Assembly: GCA_009469585.1 (NCBI GenBank)
Contig: SSXW01000012.1
Coordinates: forward strand, 42,459 to 106,458
Direction of reading: 5' to 3'
Origin: Dechloromonas sp. Dech2017
Lineage (GTDB): Bacteria > Pseudomonadota > Gammaproteobacteria > Burkholderiales > Rhodocyclaceae
DNA length: 64,000 nt
This document shows, piece by piece, positions 11,281 through 19,348 of this stretch (its first letter is position 1; every line of letters starts with the position of its first letter). Position numbers and translations under genes: made by a program. The notes under the pieces are model-generated. The model had not been told where the DNA came from. It did not search any database and was given only the letters and a program-made list of their open reading frames with translations.

Positions 11281-11955
11281 TCAGTCGCCGAAGCGGCGCA
11301 GGCCGTCGAGATCGAGGATGTTGATGCCGCCGTACTCGCTGCGCACCAGGCCGGCATCCTCCAGCACCTTGAGCGCCTGGTTGGCCCGCTGGCGCGAGAC
11401 GCCGGCCAAGTAGCCGAGTTCCTCCTGGGAAATCTGCAGCAGGCGGTTGGTGCCGGGGTAGAGCACCGGGTTGAAGAGGGCTGCCAGGCCGCGGGCGATG
11501 CGGGCGTCGGTGTCGAGCAGGCGCTCGTTCTCGATCATGCCGATGAACTGGCCGAGGCGCTCGTTGATCTGGGCGATCAGGTAGCGGTTGAAGGGGATGC
11601 TGTGGTCCATCAGCCAGTAGAAGGTGCTGCGGTTCATGAAGGCGACGCGGCTCTCGCGCAGCGCCATGACGTCGTAGCGGCGCGGCTCCTGCTTGAGCAG
11701 CGAGCCTTCGCCGAACCAGCCGCCGGAGCTGATGCCGGTCAGCGAGGTGGTCTTGCCGGTGGTCCAGTGGCTGGCCATCTTGCCCAGCCCGTCGACGATG
11801 CCCATCCAGTAATCGACCGGCTCGCCCTTCATGCAGATGAAAGCGCCCGGCGCGAAGACCCGCTCGCAGGTGCCGGCCAGGGCCCGGCGCATCTCCTCCT
11901 CGGTCAGCGCCTGTCCCCAGAGCGAGCCGCGCAGCAGTTCCTCGGCGTTTTTCAA
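11281..11955 (-). CDS. Crp/Fnr-family transcriptional regulator
   Basis: A 224-residue regulator with an N-terminal cyclic-nucleotide-binding-like barrel (about 20-130), a dimerisation helix and a C-terminal winged helix. The recognition helix is within ELGYLAGVSRQRANQALKVL (about 175-194). The four cysteines of an FNR iron-sulfur sensor are absent, so it is not a classical oxygen-sensing FNR. It is divergent from the acyl-CoA ligase/ABC island by 175 bp. A 22-bp palindrome, AATTGTC-N8-GACAATT, lies 12 bp before its ATG, suggesting autoregulation and control of the island (inference). Confidence 0.88.
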   Translation of the reverse strand: MKNAEELLRGSLWGQALTEEEMRRALAGTCERVFAPGAFICMKGEPVDYWMGIVDGLGKMASHWTTGKTTSLTGISSGGWFGEGSLLKQEPRRYDVMALRESRVAFMNRSTFYWLMDHSIPFNRYLIAQINERLGQFIGMIENERLLDTDARIARGLAALFNPVLYPGTNRLLQISQEELGYLAGVSRQRANQALKVLEDAGLVRSEYGGINILDLDGLRRFGD

Positions 11956-11967
11956 TTTATTTTCCTG

Positions 11968-11989
11968 AATTGTCTGCAGGGCGACAATT
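11968..11989. promoter_or_regulatory. Candidate Crp/Fnr-type operator
   Basis: A perfect inverted repeat with 7-bp arms AATTGTC and GACAATT and an 8-bp spacer. Size and symmetry fit Crp/Fnr-family sites (FNR: TTGAT-N4-ATCAA). It sits 12 bp upstream of the regulator start, within the gap shared with the divergent ligase gene. Confidence 0.55.
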
Positions 11990-12130
11990 ATATGCCCGCC
12001 CCCTGCTTACACTGGCCTGCATCGGTGAGAGATTGTCCGGGCTGCAAGCTTTATGTAAGCTGGTCCGGGTCACAATGATTCAAACGAACGTTAGACCGCG
12101 AACCACGAGTCGCGGCGGAGGAGACAAGAG

Positions 12131-14098
12131 ATGCCCACGCAGGCGAACGACGCCGCGCTGGATGGTTTGCACACCTTCCCGCGGCTGCTTTTCCATCACG
12201 CCAGGGTGCGCCCCGGCGCCCCGGCCATGCGCGAAAAGCATCTCGGCATCTGGCAGACGTGGACCTGGTCGGACGTTGCCGAGCGCGTCCGCGCCCTGGC
12301 CTGCGGCCTGGCCTCGCTCGGCTTCAAGCGTGGCGACAACCTGGCCATCATCGGCGACAACCGTCCGCATCTGTACATGATGATGACCGCCGTCCAGTGC
12401 CTGGGCGGCGTGCCGGTGCCGCTCTACCAGGACGCCGTGGCCGGCGAGATGCTCTTCGTGCTGCAGGACGCCGGCGTCCGCTTCGCGGTGGTCGAAGACC
12501 AGGAGCAGGTCGACAAGATGCTCGAGGTGATGGGCGAACTCGATACCCTGGCCCACATCATCTACGACGACCCGCGCGGCATGCGCCACTACACCCAGCC
12601 CTTCCTGCACGACATCCACGAGTTGATGGAGATGGGGCGCATCCACGACCGCAACCACCCCGATTTCCTTAATGCCGAGATCGAGCAGGGCCACTTCGAC
12701 GACACCTCGGTGATGCTCTACACCTCGGGCACCACCGGCAAGCCGAAGGGTGTCTGCCAGACCCATGCGGCCTTCATCGCCGCTGCCCAGGGCGGCATCG
12801 CGGTGGACAAGATGAGCGCCGACGGCGACATCCTCTCCTACCTGCCCATGGCCTGGGTCGGCGACCACCTGTTCTCCTTCGCCCAGGCCATGGTCGCCGG
12901 CTTCACCATCAACTGCCCGGAGTCGGCCGAAACGGTGATGACCGACCTGCGCGAGATCGGCCCGACCTACTACTTCGCCCCGCCGCGCGTCTTCGAAAGC
13001 CTGCTGACCTCGGTGATGATCCGCATGGAAGACGCCGGCAAGCTCAAGTACAAGCTCTTCCATCACTTCATGGATGTCGCCAAGCGTTGCGGCGGCGACA
13101 TCCTCGACGGCAAGCCGGTGTCGGCCGGCGACCGCTTCCAGTACTGGCTGGGCAACCTGACGACCTACGGGCCGTTGCGCAACGTGCTCGGCATGAGCCG
13201 CATCAAGGTCGCCTACACCGCCGGCGCGGCGATCGGCCCGGAACTTTTCGCCTTCTACCGCTCGATCGGCATCAATCTCAAGCAGCTCTACGGCCAGACC
13301 GAAACCTGCGCCTACGTCTGCCTGCAGCCGGATGGCCAGGTCAAGTCGGACACCGTCGGCGCCCCAGCCCCCGGTGTCGAAATCAAGATCGCCGACAACG
13401 GCGAGGTGCTGGTCAAGGGGCCGATGCTGCTCAAGGAATACTACAAGCGCCCGGAGGCGACGGCCGAGACGATCAATGCCGAGGGCTGGTTCATGACCGG
13501 CGACGCCGGCTTCATCGACGAGGACGGCCACCTGAAGATCATCGATCGGGCCAAGGATGTCGGCAAGCTGACCAGCGGCGCCATGTTCGCCCCCAACTAC
13601 ATCGAGAACAAGCTGAAATTCTTCCAGTACGTCAAGGAAGCGGTCTGCTTCGGCCATGACCGCGACCAGGTCTGCGCCTTCATCAACATCGACATGGGGG
13701 CGGTCGGCAACTGGGCCGAACGCCGCAACATCGCCTACTCGGGCTACACCGACCTGGCCGGCAAGGCGCAGGTGCTCGAACTGATCCAGACCTGCATCGA
13801 GGAGGTGAATGCCGGGCTGGCCCACGACGCCATGGTCGCCGACTCGCAGATTCACCGCTTCCTCGTCCTGCACAAGGAGCTCGATCCGGACGACGACGAA
13901 CTGACCCGGACCCGCAAGGTGCGCCGCAATTTCATCGCCGAGAAGTACAAGGTGCTGATCGACGCCCTCTACGAAGGCAAGGCGACGCAGTACATCGAAA
14001 CCGAGGTCAAGTTCGAGGATGGCCGGCGCGGCAAGGTGGCCGCCGACCTGAGCATCGTCGACGTTAAAACCTTCCCGATCGCCAAAAAAGCGGCCTGA
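12131..14098 (+). CDS. AMP-dependent acyl-CoA ligase (long-chain type)
   Basis: A 655-residue ANL-superfamily enzyme that would activate a carboxylic acid with ATP and CoA. The ATP-binding motif YTSGTTGKPKG (about residue 196) is complete. YGQTE (about residue 390) and the hinge-region GDAGFIDEDGHLKIIDRAKD are also visible. Length and the insertion after the core resemble long-chain or bacterial FACL-type ligases. RBS GGAGGAG lies 7 bp before the ATG. It is first in a plus-strand operon with a HAAT transporter, so it probably activates the imported acid; the acid is unknown. Confidence 0.9.
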   Translation: MPTQANDAALDGLHTFPRLLFHHARVRPGAPAMREKHLGIWQTWTWSDVAERVRALACGLASLGFKRGDNLAIIGDNRPHLYMMMTAVQCLGGVPVPLYQDAVAGEMLFVLQDAGVRFAVVEDQEQVDKMLEVMGELDTLAHIIYDDPRGMRHYTQPFLHDIHELMEMGRIHDRNHPDFLNAEIEQGHFDDTSVMLYTSGTTGKPKGVCQTHAAFIAAAQGGIAVDKMSADGDILSYLPMAWVGDHLFSFAQAMVAGFTINCPESAETVMTDLREIGPTYYFAPPRVFESLLTSVMIRMEDAGKLKYKLFHHFMDVAKRCGGDILDGKPVSAGDRFQYWLGNLTTYGPLRNVLGMSRIKVAYTAGAAIGPELFAFYRSIGINLKQLYGQTETCAYVCLQPDGQVKSDTVGAPAPGVEIKIADNGEVLVKGPMLLKEYYKRPEATAETINAEGWFMTGDAGFIDEDGHLKIIDRAKDVGKLTSGAMFAPNYIENKLKFFQYVKEAVCFGHDRDQVCAFINIDMGAVGNWAERRNIAYSGYTDLAGKAQVLELIQTCIEEVNAGLAHDAMVADSQIHRFLVLHKELDPDDDELTRTRKVRRNFIAEKYKVLIDALYEGKATQYIETEVKFEDGRRGKVAADLSIVDVKTFPIAKKAA

Positions 14099-14112
14099 AG
14101 GGAGAGAAAACC

Positions 14113-14895
14113 ATGAGCAGAAAAATCGGCGACGTCATCCTCGACCTGCAGAACATTTCGTTGCGCTTCGGCGGCGTCAAGGCATTGACCGACATATCCT
14201 TCAACATCCGCGAGCACGAGGTACGCGCCATCATCGGCCCGAACGGCGCCGGCAAGAGCTCGATGTTGAACGTCATCAATGGGGTCTACCACCCGCAGGA
14301 CGGCAAGATTTTCTACCGCGGCGCCGAGCGCAAGAAGATGGAGCCGCACATGGCGGCCAGCACCGGCATCGCCCGCACCTTCCAGAACATCGGGCTGTTC
14401 AAGGGCATGAGCGTGCTTGACAACATCATGACCGGCCGCACCCTGAAGATGAAGAGCAACCTGCTGCTCCAGGCCCTGTGGTTCGGCCCGGCCCGCAGCG
14501 AGGAACTGGCGCACCGGCGCAAGGTCGAGGAAATCATCGACTTCCTCGAGATCCAGCACATCCGCAAGACGCCGGTCGGCCGACTGCCCTACGGCCTGCA
14601 GAAGCGGGTAGACCTCGGCCGGGCGCTGGCCATGGAGCCGCAGATCCTGCTCCTCGACGAGCCGATGGCCGGCATGAACGTCGAGGAAAAACAGGACATG
14701 TGCCGCTTCATCCTCGACGTCAACGACCAGTTCGGCACGACCATCGTCCTCATCGAACACGACATGGGTGTCGTCATGGACATTTCCGACCGCGTCGTCG
14801 TCCTCGACTACGGCAAGAAGATCGGTGACGGCCTGCCGGACGAGGTCCGCAGCAACCCGGAAGTCATCCGCGCCTACCTCGGCGCCGGACACTAA
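14113..14895 (+). CDS. HAAT ABC transporter ATP-binding subunit (LivG-like), system 1
   Basis: 260 residues. Walker A GPNGAGKSS (about residue 41), a degenerate signature LPYGLQKR in place of LSGGQ, Walker B ILLLDEP and the switch His in VLIEHD are seen. The phrase IARTFQNIGLF and the closing RAYLGAGH are typical of LivG. It powers the uptake system with the two permeases downstream. It lies 14 bp after the ligase and has GGAGAG as RBS. Confidence 0.93.
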   Translation: MSRKIGDVILDLQNISLRFGGVKALTDISFNIREHEVRAIIGPNGAGKSSMLNVINGVYHPQDGKIFYRGAERKKMEPHMAASTGIARTFQNIGLFKGMSVLDNIMTGRTLKMKSNLLLQALWFGPARSEELAHRRKVEEIIDFLEIQHIRKTPVGRLPYGLQKRVDLGRALAMEPQILLLDEPMAGMNVEEKQDMCRFILDVNDQFGTTIVLIEHDMGVVMDISDRVVVLDYGKKIGDGLPDEVRSNPEVIRAYLGAGH

Positions 14896-14907
14896 GCGGA
14901 GCGCAAC

Positions 14908-15837
14908 ATGGGATTTTTCATCGAGACACTGATCGGCGGCCTGATGGCCGGCATGCTCTATTCGCTGGTGGCGCTCGGCTTCGTGCTGATCTTCAAGTCC
15001 TCCGGCGTCTTCAACTTCGCGCAGGGCGCGATGGTGCTGTTCGCCGCGCTGGCCATGGCGCGCTTTTCGGAATGGGCCAACCATGCGCTGGGCGGCGACA
15101 GCCTGCTGCTCGCCAACCTGATCGCCTTCGTCGGCGCCGGGCTGGTCATGCTGCTGGTCGCCTGGGTGGTCGAACGCTTCGTGCTGCGCAAGCTGGTCAA
15201 CCAGGAAGGGGCGACCCTGCTGATGGTCACCCTGGGCATCACCTACGTGCTCGAAGGCATCGGCCAGACGGTGTTCGGCAGCGAGATCTACAACATCGAC
15301 GTCGGCATGCCGAAGGATCCGGTGCTGATGTTCGAGAGCGTTTTCGAGGGCGGCATCCTGATCAACAAGGAAGACTTCATCGCCGCCCTGATCGCCGCCC
15401 TGCTGGTCGGCCTGCTCTCGCTGTTCTTCCAGAAGACGCCAGTCGGTCGCGCCCTGCGCGCGGTGGCCGACGATCACCAGGCAGCGCTGTCGATCGGCAT
15501 CCCGCTCAACCGCATCTGGGTCATCGTCTGGCTGGTTGCCGGCATCGTCGCCCTGGTCGCCGGCATCATCTGGGGTTCCAAATTGGGCGTCCAGTTCTCG
15601 CTGGCCACGGTGGCCCTGCGCGCTCTGCCAGTGGTCATCCTCGGCGGCCTGACCTCGGTGCCGGGGGCCATCGTCGGCGGCCTGATCATCGGCGTCGGCG
15701 AGAAACTGTCCGAGGTCTATATCGGGCCGATGGTCGGCGGCGGCATCGAAATCTGGTTCGCTTATGTCCTTGCCCTGGTCTTCCTGCTGTTCCGGCCGCA
15801 GGGCCTGTTCGGCGAGAAAATCATCGACCGCGTCTGA
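14908..15837 (+). CDS. HAAT ABC transporter permease (LivH-like), system 1
   Basis: A 309-residue inner-membrane permease with about eight helices. LivH features are GLMAGMLYSLVALGFVLIFK near the N-terminus and the coupling segment GRALRAVADDHQAALSIGI (about 186-204). It starts 12 bp after the livG-like gene. It forms the transmembrane pore with the LivM-like subunit that follows. The substrate is expected to be an amino acid, amide or carboxylate, by family. Confidence 0.93.
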   Translation: MGFFIETLIGGLMAGMLYSLVALGFVLIFKSSGVFNFAQGAMVLFAALAMARFSEWANHALGGDSLLLANLIAFVGAGLVMLLVAWVVERFVLRKLVNQEGATLLMVTLGITYVLEGIGQTVFGSEIYNIDVGMPKDPVLMFESVFEGGILINKEDFIAALIAALLVGLLSLFFQKTPVGRALRAVADDHQAALSIGIPLNRIWVIVWLVAGIVALVAGIIWGSKLGVQFSLATVALRALPVVILGGLTSVPGAIVGGLIIGVGEKLSEVYIGPMVGGGIEIWFAYVLALVFLLFRPQGLFGEKIIDRV

Positions 15838-15855
15838 CCGCCAGGAGAAACCAAC

Positions 15856-16932
15856 GTGCTCTATCGTGAAAACGGCCAGTTCAAGACTTCCTATGCGGCC
15901 GACCAGCAAGTGTTCACCATCGCCCAGGACAAGTGGTTCGTGCTCGGCGTCATCGCCTTCGCTTTCATCGGCGTGCCGATGCTGGTGGACGAATACATGT
16001 TCCGCGCCATCCTGATTCCTTTCCTGATCCTGTCGCTGGCCGCCCTGGGGGTCAATCTGCTGGTCGGCTATTGCGGCCAGATCACGCTCGGTGCCGGGGC
16101 CTTCATGGCCATCGGCGCCTATGCTGCGTACAACTTCTTCGTGCGTATCGAAGGCATGCCGGTGGTGCTCGCCATGTTGCTGGGCGGCGGCGTTTCGGCG
16201 GCCATGGGCGTCCTTTTCGGGATACCCAGCCTGCGCGTGCGCGGCCTCTACCTGGCGGTGGCCACGCTGGCCGCCCAGTTCTTCTGCGACTGGGCCTTCC
16301 TGCGCATTTCGTGGTTCACCAACGATTCGTCGTCCGGTTCGGTGTCGGTGTCCAACCTCAAGATGTTCGGCTGGACCATCGATTCGCCGGTCGATAAATA
16401 CCTGTTCTGCCTAGGCGTCATGGTCGTCTTCGCCGTGCTAGCCAAGAACCTGACGCGGGCCACTGTCGGTCGGCAGTGGATGGCGATCCGCGACATGGAC
16501 GTGGCGGCCGAGGTCATCGGCATCCGGCCGATGTATTCCAAGCTGTCGGCCTTCGCGGTCAGTTCCTTCTTCGTCGGCGTGGCCGGCGCGATGTGGGGCT
16601 TCATCCATCTCGGTTCGTGGGAACCGGCGGCCTTCTCGGTCGACCGCTCCTTCCAGTTGCTGTTCATGGTCATCATCGGCGGCCTCGGCTCGATTCTCGG
16701 CAGCTTCTTCGGCGCTGCCTTCATCGTCGTCCTGCCCATCTTCCTCAACCAGTTCCTGCCGGCGCTGGGCGACCTGGTCGGCATTTCCATCTCGACGGCT
16801 GCGGTGTCGCACGCCGAGTTGATCATCTTCGGTTCGCTGATCGTCTTCTTTCTGATCGTCGAGCCGCATGGCCTGGCTCGGCTGTGGTCGATCGCCAAGG
16901 AAAAGCTTCGTCTGTGGCCCTTTCCGCACTGA
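15856..16932 (+). CDS. HAAT ABC transporter permease (LivM-like), system 1
   Basis: A 358-residue second permease. The start is GTG at 15856 behind AGGAGA; it yields a 30-residue cytoplasmic lead before the first helix. LivM hallmarks are LLVGYCGQITLGAGAFMAIGAYAAY (the GQ-LG-AFM region, about 75-95) and the coupling segment WMAIRDMDVAAEVIGI (about 208-223). A 51-bp gap carrying a strong RBS separates it from the binding-protein gene. Confidence 0.93.
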   Translation: MLYRENGQFKTSYAADQQVFTIAQDKWFVLGVIAFAFIGVPMLVDEYMFRAILIPFLILSLAALGVNLLVGYCGQITLGAGAFMAIGAYAAYNFFVRIEGMPVVLAMLLGGGVSAAMGVLFGIPSLRVRGLYLAVATLAAQFFCDWAFLRISWFTNDSSSGSVSVSNLKMFGWTIDSPVDKYLFCLGVMVVFAVLAKNLTRATVGRQWMAIRDMDVAAEVIGIRPMYSKLSAFAVSSFFVGVAGAMWGFIHLGSWEPAAFSVDRSFQLLFMVIIGGLGSILGSFFGAAFIVVLPIFLNQFLPALGDLVGISISTAAVSHAELIIFGSLIVFFLIVEPHGLARLWSIAKEKLRLWPFPH

Positions 16933-16983
16933 CGAGGGTGTAGCAAAAACCAGTTCATAACCTGAAAAACAGGAGGAGACACC

Positions 16984-18315
16984 ATGAAGTTTCGTTCGCT
17001 CGCACTGGCCGCGGCCATGTCCACCATCGGTTTCGGCACCACCGTCGCCAGCACCGCTGCCCAGGCCCAGGCCAAGGAGCAGTTCTTTCCGGTCATCGTC
17101 TATCGTACCGGCGCCTATGCCGCCAACGGCGGCCCCTGGGCCAACGGTTATGTCGACTACCTCAAGCTGGTCAACGCCAAGGGCGGCATCAACGGCGTCA
17201 AGATCAGCTTCGAGGAATGTGAAACGGCCTATGCCACCGACCGCGGCGTCGAGTGTTACGAGCGTCTGAAAGGCAAGGGCGCGACGGTCTTCCAGCCCTT
17301 GTCCACCGGCATCACCTTCGCCCTGACCGAGAAGGCGCCGATCGACAAGATCCCGCTGATCACTGCCGGTTATGGCCGCAGTGAGTCGCAGGACGGTTCG
17401 GTGTTCACCTGGAACTTCCCGCTGCTCGGCACCTACTGGGTTGGCGCCGATGTCGCGATCCAGCACGTCGCCAAGCAATTGGGCGGCCTAGACAAGCTGA
17501 AGGGCAAAAAGATCGCCCTCGTCTATCACGACAGCCCCTACGGCAAGGAACCGATCCCGCTGTTGCAGGAACGGGCCAAGTTGCATGGCTTCGAACTCGA
17601 CCTGCTGCCGGTGGCCCACCCGGGCGTCGAGCAGAAGGCGACCTGGTTGCAGGTGCGCAAGAACCGTCCCGACTACGTTCTGTTGTGGGGCTGGGGTGTC
17701 ATGAACTCGACCGCGCTGAAGGAGGCGCAGGCCACCGGCTTCCCGCGTGACAAGATGATCGGCGTCTGGTGGGCCGGGGCCGAGCCGGACGTCAAGGACG
17801 TCGGCGCAGGTGCCAAGGGCTATAGCGCGCTGACCCTGCAGCACGGGGCGGAGCCGAATTCCAAGGTTGCCAAGGACGTCATCGCCCTGGTTCACGACAA
17901 GGGCCAGGGTACCGGTCCGAAGGACGAGGTCGGCCAGGTCTTGTACATGCGTGGCCTGATTTCGGCCATGCTCGGCGTCGAAGGCGTACGCAAGGCGCAG
18001 GAGAAGTACGGCAAGGGCAAGGTGATGACCGGCGAGCAGGTGCGCTGGGGCCTGGAAAACATGAACCTCGACCAGAAGACGCTCGATGGCATGGGCTTCG
18101 CCGGAGTCATGCGTCCGGTGCAGACTTCCTGCCTCGACCACATGGGATCGTCCTGGGTGCGCGTCCACAGCTGGGATGGCGCTAACTGGAAATTCGCCTC
18201 CGACTGGTACCAGGCCGACGACAAGCTGCTCCGCGGCATGGTGCTGAACGCCTCGCGCAAGTATGCCGAGGAGAAGAAGATCACGCCGCGCACGCCGGAA
18301 CAGTGCAAGCAGTAA
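16984..18315 (+). CDS. Periplasmic substrate-binding protein of HAAT system 1
   Basis: A 443-residue LivK-like (Peripla_BP_6) protein. A signal peptide covers about residues 1-30 with a likely AQA cleavage site; no lipobox, so it is probably soluble. The RBS AGGAGGAG lies 6 bp upstream of the ATG. It is longer than typical LivK (about 370). Proteins of this length beside acyl-CoA ligases often bind non-amino-acid carboxylates, but the ligand cannot be read here. It is followed by a strong hairpin (18327-18351), which may raise its expression over the next gene. Confidence 0.9.
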   Translation: MKFRSLALAAAMSTIGFGTTVASTAAQAQAKEQFFPVIVYRTGAYAANGGPWANGYVDYLKLVNAKGGINGVKISFEECETAYATDRGVECYERLKGKGATVFQPLSTGITFALTEKAPIDKIPLITAGYGRSESQDGSVFTWNFPLLGTYWVGADVAIQHVAKQLGGLDKLKGKKIALVYHDSPYGKEPIPLLQERAKLHGFELDLLPVAHPGVEQKATWLQVRKNRPDYVLLWGWGVMNSTALKEAQATGFPRDKMIGVWWAGAEPDVKDVGAGAKGYSALTLQHGAEPNSKVAKDVIALVHDKGQGTGPKDEVGQVLYMRGLISAMLGVEGVRKAQEKYGKGKVMTGEQVRWGLENMNLDQKTLDGMGFAGVMRPVQTSCLDHMGSSWVRVHSWDGANWKFASDWYQADDKLLRGMVLNASRKYAEEKKITPRTPEQCKQ

Positions 18316-18326
18316 GTTGAGCCGAA

Positions 18327-18351
18327 GCGCCCGCGCCGCGTGCGCGGGCGC
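18327..18351 (+). terminator. Intercistronic GC hairpin after the binding-protein gene
   Basis: Perfect 10-bp stem GCGCCCGCGC / GCGCGGGCGC with a 5-nt loop and no T-run. It is more likely an mRNA 3'-end stabiliser or attenuator than a full terminator. Confidence 0.5.
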
Positions 18352-18369
18352 CAGCCACGAGAGTTGACC

Positions 18370-19185
18370 ATGACCGCTGCCAATTCAACCTTCCTCAGTG
18401 TCAACAACATTGAGGTCATCTACAACCACGTCATCCTGGTGCTCAAGGGTGTCTCCTTCAGCGTGCCCGAAGGCCGCATCGTGTCGCTACTCGGCGGCAA
18501 CGGCGCCGGCAAGACGACCACCCTGCGCGCCGTCAGCAACCTGCTGCATGGCGAGCGCGGCGAAGTGACCAAGGGCTCGATCGAACTCAAGGGCGAGCGG
18601 GTCGAGGCGATGACGCCGGCCGACCTGGTCAAGCGCGGCGTCGTCCAGGTGATGGAAGGCCGTCACTGTTTCGGCCACCTGACCATCGAGGAAAACCTGC
18701 TGACCGGGGCGTACACGCGGACCGACGGCAAGGCCGCGGTGCAGGACAGCCTGGACAAGGTCTACAACTTCTTCCCGCGCCTGAAGACCCGGCGCACCAG
18801 CCAGGCGGCCTACACCTCGGGCGGCGAGCAGCAGATGTGCGCCATCGGCCGCGCCCTGATGGCCAGCCCGCGCATGGTCCTGCTCGACGAGCCGTCGATG
18901 GGCCTGGCGCCGCAGATCGTCGAGGAAGTGTTCGGCATCGTCAAGCAGTTGAACGAGCAGGAGAAAGTCACTTTCCTGCTGGCCGAGCAGAACACCAGCA
19001 TCGCGCTGCGCTACGCCGATTTCGGCTACATCCTGGAAAACGGCCGGGTGGTCATGGAAGGCACCGCCAAGGAGCTGCGCGAGAACGAGGACGTCAAGGA
19101 GTTCTACCTCGGCGTTTCGTCATCGGGGCGCAAGTCGTTCCGCGAGGTCAAGCATTACCGCCGCCGCAAACGCTGGCTCTCTTGA
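18370..19185 (+). CDS. HAAT ABC transporter ATP-binding subunit (LivF-like), system 1
   Basis: 271 residues from the ATG at 18370. Walker A GGNGAGKTT (about residue 42), LivF-type signature TSGGEQQMCAIGRAL, Walker B MVLLDEPSMGLAP and the switch sequence LLAEQN are complete. The C-terminus has a basic extension (KSFREVKHYRRRKRWLS) longer than usual for LivF. It is the last gene of the transporter set; two tandem hairpins follow before the PaaK-like gene. Confidence 0.92.
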   Translation: MTAANSTFLSVNNIEVIYNHVILVLKGVSFSVPEGRIVSLLGGNGAGKTTTLRAVSNLLHGERGEVTKGSIELKGERVEAMTPADLVKRGVVQVMEGRHCFGHLTIEENLLTGAYTRTDGKAAVQDSLDKVYNFFPRLKTRRTSQAAYTSGGEQQMCAIGRALMASPRMVLLDEPSMGLAPQIVEEVFGIVKQLNEQEKVTFLLAEQNTSIALRYADFGYILENGRVVMEGTAKELRENEDVKEFYLGVSSSGRKSFREVKHYRRRKRWLS

Positions 19186-19203
19186 GATTGCAGTGCGGCG
19201 TCC

Positions 19204-19242
19204 AGGCCGGCGTTGTCGGCCGGCCTGTTGGCGGGAGCCAAC
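19204..19242 (+). terminator. Two tandem stem-loops after livF-like gene
   Basis: Hairpin one pairs AGGCCGGC with GCCGGCCT across 7 nt (19204-19226). Hairpin two pairs GTTGGC with GCCAAC across a GGGA tetraloop (19227-19242). No T-run follows, so complete termination is doubtful. Confidence 0.45.
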
Positions 19243-19314
19243 GGCGCCGGCCTTCACCTTGTCCTGAACGCCTACTTTGCAATCTCGCCCGGCGCGTCCT
19301 GACAAGCCGCATTG

Positions 19315-19345
19315 CCGCGGTCAACCGGAAAAAACGGAGAAATTT
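19315..19345 (-). repeat. Dispersed GTCGAC-core repeat, copy 3
   Basis: Minus orientation, core CCGGTTGACCGCGG (one change, C to T) with T6 and an AAATTT tract. Its distal end contains GGAGA and runs to within 3 bp of the ATG at 19349, so it appears to form the ribosome-binding region of the PaaK-like gene. Confidence 0.88.
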
Positions 19346-19348
19346 GAA

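Noticed and set aside
12080..13873. 597-residue minus-strand frame opposite the acyl-CoA ligase
   Set aside because: Asp/Val/His-rich antisense of a clear enzyme gene; no domain, no RBS.
14060..14095. GTCGACGTTAAAACC near the end of the acyl-CoA ligase gene
   Set aside because: Core and tract are both incomplete.
13969..15909. 646-residue minus-strand frame opposite livG/livH-like genes
   Set aside because: Antisense shadow with biased composition; the plus-strand genes have complete family motifs.
16636..16650. Core CGGTCGACCGC without T-tract (also near 10988)
   Set aside because: Only the palindromic core is present, within conserved coding sequence and without the A/T tracts; not counted as motif copies.
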